Part shown: positions 60,487 through 64,000 of the stretch, one piece after another
How positions within the stretch are numbered: the first letter of the stretch is position 1
Layout of the letters: every line of letters starts with the position of its first letter
Source: Flavobacteriales bacterium
GTDB taxonomy: Bacteria; Bacteroidota; Bacteroidia; Flavobacteriales_F; PHOS-HE28
Direction: 5' to 3'
DNA length: 64,000 nucleotides
NCBI GenBank assembly: GCA_016721825.1
Contig: JADKHI010000006.1
Span: forward strand, 496,001-560,000
Program-made: the position numbers and the translations under genes
The notes under the pieces: generated by a model
The model's input: only the letters and a program-made list of their open reading frames with translations
Databases searched by the model: none
What the model was told of the DNA's origin: nothing

Positions 60487-61061
60487 GCGATGCGCAGTTT
60501 GAGGTGGGAACGGAGCTCTTCTCCCAACATCTCCCGCAAGGCCTGCCGGGCATGGCTCACGTGCCACTTGGAGGTGCCTTCACTGATGTCCAGGGCTGCG
60601 GCGATCTCCTTGTGCTTCCAACCGTCGATGGCGTAGAGGTTGAAGACCTCACGGGTCACCGAAGGCAGGCGGTCCATCATGTGCCGAAGCTGCTCTGTTT
60701 GGATCATCTCCTCGGCCCCGTTAAGGTCCGAGGGGGCATGGTGGTCAGCAAGCTCCACATGTCTCCCATGTCCAAGACCATTGGCCCTGCGGTTGTTCCG
60801 TTGCTCGTTCAGCACCGTGTTGATCATGATCCTCCGGCACCAGGCCTCGAAAGGAGCGTCAGGGTGCTTATCGGGCAGGTGGTCCAGGATCTTCAAAAAG
60901 GCAGCGTTCACCATGGCTTTGCGTTGAAGGGCATCACGCTCGTACCGATAGGCCACGGAGAGCAACGCATCACGCAGAACCTTGTACAGCTCGAACTGGG
61001 CTGCGGTATCCGCCGGTCGGCGGATGCAACGTTCCAGCAACGAACTGTTGGCTATCAGCAT
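60483..61061 (-). CDS. ECF-type RNA polymerase sigma factor
   Basis: 192 residues. Region 2: YRYERDALQRKAMVNAAFLKILDHLPDKHPDAPFEAWCRRIMINTVLNEQRNNRR; region 4: MMDRLPSVTREVFNLYAIDGWKHKEIAAALDISEGTSKWHVSHARQALREML, with the HTH at the end. Overlaps its membrane partner by 4 bases. A bipartite motif 115 bases upstream, shared with two cargo units, suggests autoregulation and a local regulon. Confidence 0.92.
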   Translation of the reverse strand: MLIANSSLLERCIRRPADTAAQFELYKVLRDALLSVAYRYERDALQRKAMVNAAFLKILDHLPDKHPDAPFEAWCRRIMINTVLNEQRNNRRANGLGHGRHVELADHHAPSDLNGAEEMIQTEQLRHMMDRLPSVTREVFNLYAIDGWKHKEIAAALDISEGTSKWHVSHARQALREMLGEELRSHLKLRIA

Positions 61062-61175
61062 GCTACCTGGTCAAAGTCGGTCGATGACGAATCATGGAGC
61101 GCCCACCTCTCCAGCCCCTCCGATCAGCAGGTAGCCTGGATCCGGCCCGCGCATCCATGATGCCCTTACAACCAC

Positions 61176-61205
61176 CTAACCCCAAGGTGAACAAGAGGGT
61201 TGGGT
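61176..61205 (-). promoter_or_regulatory. Bipartite motif 3 (candidate ECF promoter) of the sigma gene
   Basis: ACCCAACC-N15-GGGTTAG on the minus strand, preceded by GC and followed by GTGGTT, about 115 bases before the ATG at 61061. The rest of the gap 61062-61275 shows nothing recognisable. Confidence 0.65.
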
Positions 61206-61275
61206 GCAGGATGAAAGATAGGTGACTTGATCCTGGCAAATATCCGCGCAGCGAACTGAACGGGTCCGCTCAGGC

Positions 61276-62199
61276 TCAGTCCAGGCTGAAGTAGTCCGCG
61301 CTCTGGTAGTGCCCGTCGGCCTCCTTCTGCAGCTGCATCAGGATGTCGTTGGCCAGGCTGCTCGCGCCGAAGCGGAACCAGTGGTTGCTCAACCATTCGG
61401 GGCCGAGCTCCTCTTTCACCATCATGAGGTAGTGCAGCGCTTCCTTGCTCTTGCGGATGCCGCCAGCGGGCTTCATGGCGATCATCTGCCCGGTCTTCAG
61501 GTAGTGGTCGCGGATGGCGTGCAGCATCACCAGCGTCACTTCCATCGTCGCCGCCGGATTGATCTTGCCGGTGCTGGTCTTGATGAAGTCGGCACCTGCG
61601 GCGATGGCGATGTCGCTGGCCAGGCGCACCTTGTCGTAGGTGCCAAGCTCGCCGGTCTCCAGGATCACTTTCAGGCGCGCATCACCACAGGCTTCCTTGA
61701 TGGCTGCGATCTCATCGAACACGAAGTTGTAGTCGCCGCTGTGAAAGTGGCCACGGCTGATCACCATGTCGATCTCATCCGCACCTTCGTTCACCGCGAA
61801 CCTGGTGTCCGCGATCTTCACGGACTTCGGTGCTTGTCCGCTGGGAAAAGCCGTTGACACCGACGCCACCTTCACGCCGCTATCGCCGAGCGCCTTCTTC
61901 GCGACCTTCACGAGTGACGGGTACACACAGATCGCGGCGCAGGTCGGAAGGCCCGGCAGCGAGTCGTGCGGGTGCATGGCCTTGTAGCAAAGTTGTTTCA
62001 CTTTGCTCGGCGTGTCGGCCCCTTCCAAGGTGGTGAGGTCGATCATGCTGAGGGCGAGGTGCATGCCCTGCACCTTCGTTTCCTTCTTGATGCTCCGCGT
62101 CTTGATGCGGGCCACGCGCTCTTCGATGCCGACCTGGTCGATGGTGGGCGTGGTGCGCGGATCGGGCATGTGTGGTGTGGCAGTGCTCTTGGTGGCCAT
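61276..62199 (-). CDS. deoC: Deoxyribose-phosphate aldolase (long form)
   Basis: 307 residues, longer than the 220-250 of most bacteria and closer to the eukaryotic type. Class I aldolase splitting 2-deoxyribose 5-phosphate into acetaldehyde and glyceraldehyde 3-phosphate. Schiff-base lysine K207 in ADFIKTSTGK, second lysine K243 in AMKPAGGIRK, acidic residues in EGADEIDMVIS. C-terminal 50 residues recur as the scar at 47652-47940. It precedes the sigma island and is followed much later by the ALDH genes with which it is usually neighbour in related genomes (recollection). Confidence 0.95.
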   Translation of the reverse strand: MATKSTATPHMPDPRTTPTIDQVGIEERVARIKTRSIKKETKVQGMHLALSMIDLTTLEGADTPSKVKQLCYKAMHPHDSLPGLPTCAAICVYPSLVKVAKKALGDSGVKVASVSTAFPSGQAPKSVKIADTRFAVNEGADEIDMVISRGHFHSGDYNFVFDEIAAIKEACGDARLKVILETGELGTYDKVRLASDIAIAAGADFIKTSTGKINPAATMEVTLVMLHAIRDHYLKTGQMIAMKPAGGIRKSKEALHYLMMVKEELGPEWLSNHWFRFGASSLANDILMQLQKEADGHYQSADYFSLD

Positions 62200-62204
62200 G
62201 TGAC

Positions 62205-62212
62205 CAAAGATA
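62205..62212 (-). promoter_or_regulatory. -7 box of deoC
   Basis: TATCTTTG on the minus strand, five bases before the ATG. Confidence 0.5.
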
Positions 62213-62247
62213 TCAGGCTGACAGCGAGCCGCTGATCCGGTACACCC

Positions 62248-62637
62248 TTACCGCAGCAACGTCGGCAGGAAGGCCTTGCCCTTGCGGATGCGCGATGCAC
62301 AGAACAGCGCGCCAAGGATGGCCCCGACGGTGTTCGCGATCATGTCGTTGATGTCCGTTCGGCGACCCAGTGCTTCAAGGCCTTGCAGGAACTCGGTGCC
62401 CAGGCCGTAAGCCGCGCTGATGCCGACGGCCAGCGTAAGGAACGGACCGTGCATGCCTTGCTTCTGGAAGGCTCCGGCCAGCAGCACCGTCAACGTTCCG
62501 AACATGCCCGCATGCACCAACTTGTCCAGGCTCAGCAGATCGAACCAATCCCAGCTGGGCAAGGCCCTGCCGGGCATCAGGCAGAGCACAAGGATGCACA
62601 GCGCCCACGCGAGCGCCCAGCGGAACGACCGCAACAT
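62248..62637 (-). CDS. VanZ-family membrane protein
   Basis: 129 residues from MLRSFRWALAWALC. Three to four membrane helices with the VanZ signature: FDLLSLDKLVHAGMFGTLTVLL (D-K-x-x-H), then GTEFLQGLEALGRRTDINDMIANTVGAILG (E-x-x-Q ... D-x-x-D). Function outside glycopeptide-resistance operons is unclear. Starts 7 bases after gcvH; the order sprA-gcvH-vanZ is common in Flavobacteriia. Confidence 0.88.
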   Translation of the reverse strand: MLRSFRWALAWALCILVLCLMPGRALPSWDWFDLLSLDKLVHAGMFGTLTVLLAGAFQKQGMHGPFLTLAVGISAAYGLGTEFLQGLEALGRRTDINDMIANTVGAILGALFCASRIRKGKAFLPTLLR

Positions 62638-62644
62638 GGGGGGA

Positions 62645-63025
62645 TCAGTGACCGATGAGGGCGGTGTACTGCTCGGTGGTGAGCAGCTCGGCGGCATCGG
62701 CGGGGTTCGCCAGCTTGATGCGCACCATCCAACCAGCGCCATAGGGATCGGTGTTCACCGCAGCGGGATCGTCGGCCAGGCCTTCGTTCACGGCCAGCAC
62801 GGTGCCGCTCACGGGCATGAACAGGTCGCTCACGGTCTTCACCGCTTCCACGGTACCGAACACGGCCTCCTTGTCCACGCTCTGCCCCACGGTGTTGATG
62901 TCCACGAACACGATGTCCCCCAGCTCGCTCTGGGCGAACTCAGTGATGCCGATCACGGCCTCATCGCCCTCGATGCGGATCCACTCGTGGTCTTTCGTGT
63001 ACTTCAGTTCTGCGGGGAAGTTCAT
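62645..63025 (-). CDS. gcvH: Glycine cleavage system H protein
   Basis: 126 residues, usual length. Lipoyl carrier of the glycine cleavage complex; the lipoylated lysine is K63 in GTVEAVKTVSDLFMPVSG. N-terminal LKYTKDHEWIRIEG and C-terminal GAGWMVRIKLANP are typical. In an operon with the vanZ-like gene and between it and sprA. With kbl at 13 kb it supports glycine turnover. Confidence 0.96.
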   Translation of the reverse strand: MNFPAELKYTKDHEWIRIEGDEAVIGITEFAQSELGDIVFVDINTVGQSVDKEAVFGTVEAVKTVSDLFMPVSGTVLAVNEGLADDPAAVNTDPYGAGWMVRIKLANPADAAELLTTEQYTALIGH

Positions 63026-63051
63026 GGTCGGGAAGAGGGTTTCTTGGGTGG

Positions 63052-63059
63052 CGAAAATA
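63052..63059 (-). promoter_or_regulatory. -7 box of gcvH-vanZ
   Basis: TATTTTCG on the minus strand, 26 bases before the gcvH ATG and 35 bases after the sprA stop. Confidence 0.5.
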
Positions 63060-63093
63060 GCCGTTCCGGGTCATCAGGGCATGACCGGTCTCA

Positions 63094-64000
63094 TCACTGA
63101 GCCAGTGTGAAGCGGAGGCTGACGCCAAGGTTGGTGTTGGCGCTGGGGAAGCTGGAGCTGATGACGGGGTTGTTGATCACCCGCTCGTAGAAGGCGCGGA
63201 CGTTGAGCCGCTGATCGATCACGTAGTCGGCGCTCGTCTTGATGGAGAGGATGTCCTGCCCGGCGGTCACCTGGTTCTGGCCTTCCTCCATCTTGCGGAT
63301 CACCGTGTTGTTGCGCCGCCAGCTGAGGTCCACGCGGAGGTTCAGGTCGCTCTTCGGGGTCTTGCCGCCGATCTCGAAGGGGAACTTCACGCCCTTGAAA
63401 CGGTAGCCGCTACCGATCACGAACTCCTGTCCGCGAACTTCGGTGACCTGGTAGTTGGTGAGGCTGAGGCTGAGGCTACGATCGCGGTTGTACTCGAACT
63501 TGGCGAGCAGGCTGTTCTGCAGGGTGGCGTCGAAGTTGATGAAGGGGCGCATCTGCTCGCTGATGGTGACCACCGTGATCACCTTCTGCGGCAGGAAGTT
63601 GCCGCTGGCGTCGATGGTATCCGGACGATAAAGCATGTTCGTCTGGTAGTTGCCCACGCTGAAGGTGCTGCGGTAGCTGTGGTTCAACGTGAAGGTGCGG
63701 AACAGCTTCTTGAACATCTCCAACTTGGTGAGGCCATCGTAGGTGATGTCCCAGTTGGGCAACGGCACCTGCTTGAAGGGGTTCAGCTTCACAGTGGCGG
63801 CATCGCGACCGGTGTAGGCGGCGATGAACGACGGGATCACGACATCCTGGTTGGTGCCGGTGTAGCCGGTGTAGTACAGGCTGTCCTCGGGCAGGCCGGA
63901 GAGGGGGTCCACCGAACCGAGGCGCGCGCTGATGATGGCGCGGTTGTCCAGCAAGGCCTGGAAGGTGGGGTTCACGTAGTTGTCGTTGTCCTTACTGAAG
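63094..64000 (-). CDS. sprA: SprA (T9SS translocon) C-terminal 300 residues, 5' end outside window
   Basis: Frame open to the right edge. SprA is the giant outer-membrane barrel through which T9SS cargo leaves. The visible end has barrel strands such as LFRTFTLNHSYRSTFSVGNYQTN, SLLAKFEYNRDRSLSLSLTNYQVTEVRG, GVKFPFEIGGKTPKSDLNLRVDLSWRRNNTVIRK and the last strand NPVISSSFPSANTNLGVSLRFTLAQ, typical of this family. Location beside gcvH and vanZ agrees. Confidence 0.9.
   Translation of the reverse strand, partial: FSKDNDNYVNPTFQALLDNRAIISARLGSVDPLSGLPEDSLYYTGYTGTNQDVVIPSFIAAYTGRDAATVKLNPFKQVPLPNWDITYDGLTKLEMFKKLFRTFTLNHSYRSTFSVGNYQTNMLYRPDTIDASGNFLPQKVITVVTISEQMRPFINFDATLQNSLLAKFEYNRDRSLSLSLTNYQVTEVRGQEFVIGSGYRFKGVKFPFEIGGKTPKSDLNLRVDLSWRRNNTVIRKMEEGQNQVTAGQDILSIKTSADYVIDQRLNVRAFYERVINNPVISSSFPSANTNLGVSLRFTLAQ

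Overview
The window reads as a high-GC member of the Bacteroidota, most likely order Flavobacteriales. Evidence: several secreted proteins with type A or type B C-terminal sorting regions of the type IX secretion system (T9SS), a PorP/SprF-like gene, the end of the SprA translocon gene beside gcvH and a vanZ-like gene, and Bacteroidota-style -7 promoter boxes of the form TAnnTT(T/C)G close upstream of many start codons. No rRNA, tRNA, CRISPR array, integrase or intact transposase was seen.

Layout. 1-12.9 kb: the first 4,300 residues of a giant repetitive surface protein (minus strand, running off the left edge). 13-21.8 kb: housekeeping and small genes (kbl, gatC, plsC-like, trpS, a 49-residue zinc-ribbon-like protein, an ArsR/SRPBCC pair with a palindromic operator, a GNAT gene) mixed with T9SS cargo. 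21.8-29.8 kb: accessory single-gene units (secreted beta-propeller, VOC proteins, SRPBCC, dihydrofolate-reductase-like) and a short aldehyde dehydrogenase homologue. 29.8-37.4 kb: a redox/nitrogen block on the minus strand: sensor kinase, sigma-54 response regulator, a duplicated-motif Cys-rich protein, glutamate dehydrogenase, the three-part NAD(P) transhydrogenase and an Rnk/GreA-like protein. 37.4-47.9 kb: a patchwork of small accessory genes separated by pieces of other genes, including full-length aldehyde dehydrogenase plus two extra copies of its first 20 codons, an iodotyrosine-deiodinase-like flavoprotein and a displaced 3' piece of deoC. 47.9-61.3 kb: an island with an ECF sigma factor, its membrane partner with an outer-membrane barrel, T9SS cargo proteins, a PorP/SprF-like gene and an OmpA-like gene; the last two each carry one in-frame TAG. 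61.3-64 kb: intact deoC, vanZ-like, gcvH and the sprA 3' end.

How it fits together. deoC and the two aldehyde dehydrogenase homologues all lie on the minus strand in order but are now 17 and 18 kb apart, with partial copies of deoC (3' end) and aldehyde dehydrogenase (5' end) marking the borders of the intervening genes. Similar gene-end scars flank two other accessory genes. I read this as an operon that has been repeatedly opened by insertion or duplication. The sigma-factor island appears to be a self-contained regulon: the sigma gene, the large RCC1-type cargo gene and the five-gene cargo/PorP/OmpA operon share the bipartite motif ACCCAACC-N15-GGGTTAG with identical spacing. The kinase/sigma-54 regulator pair sits directly before the glutamate dehydrogenase/transhydrogenase operon, which has a candidate -24/-12 element.
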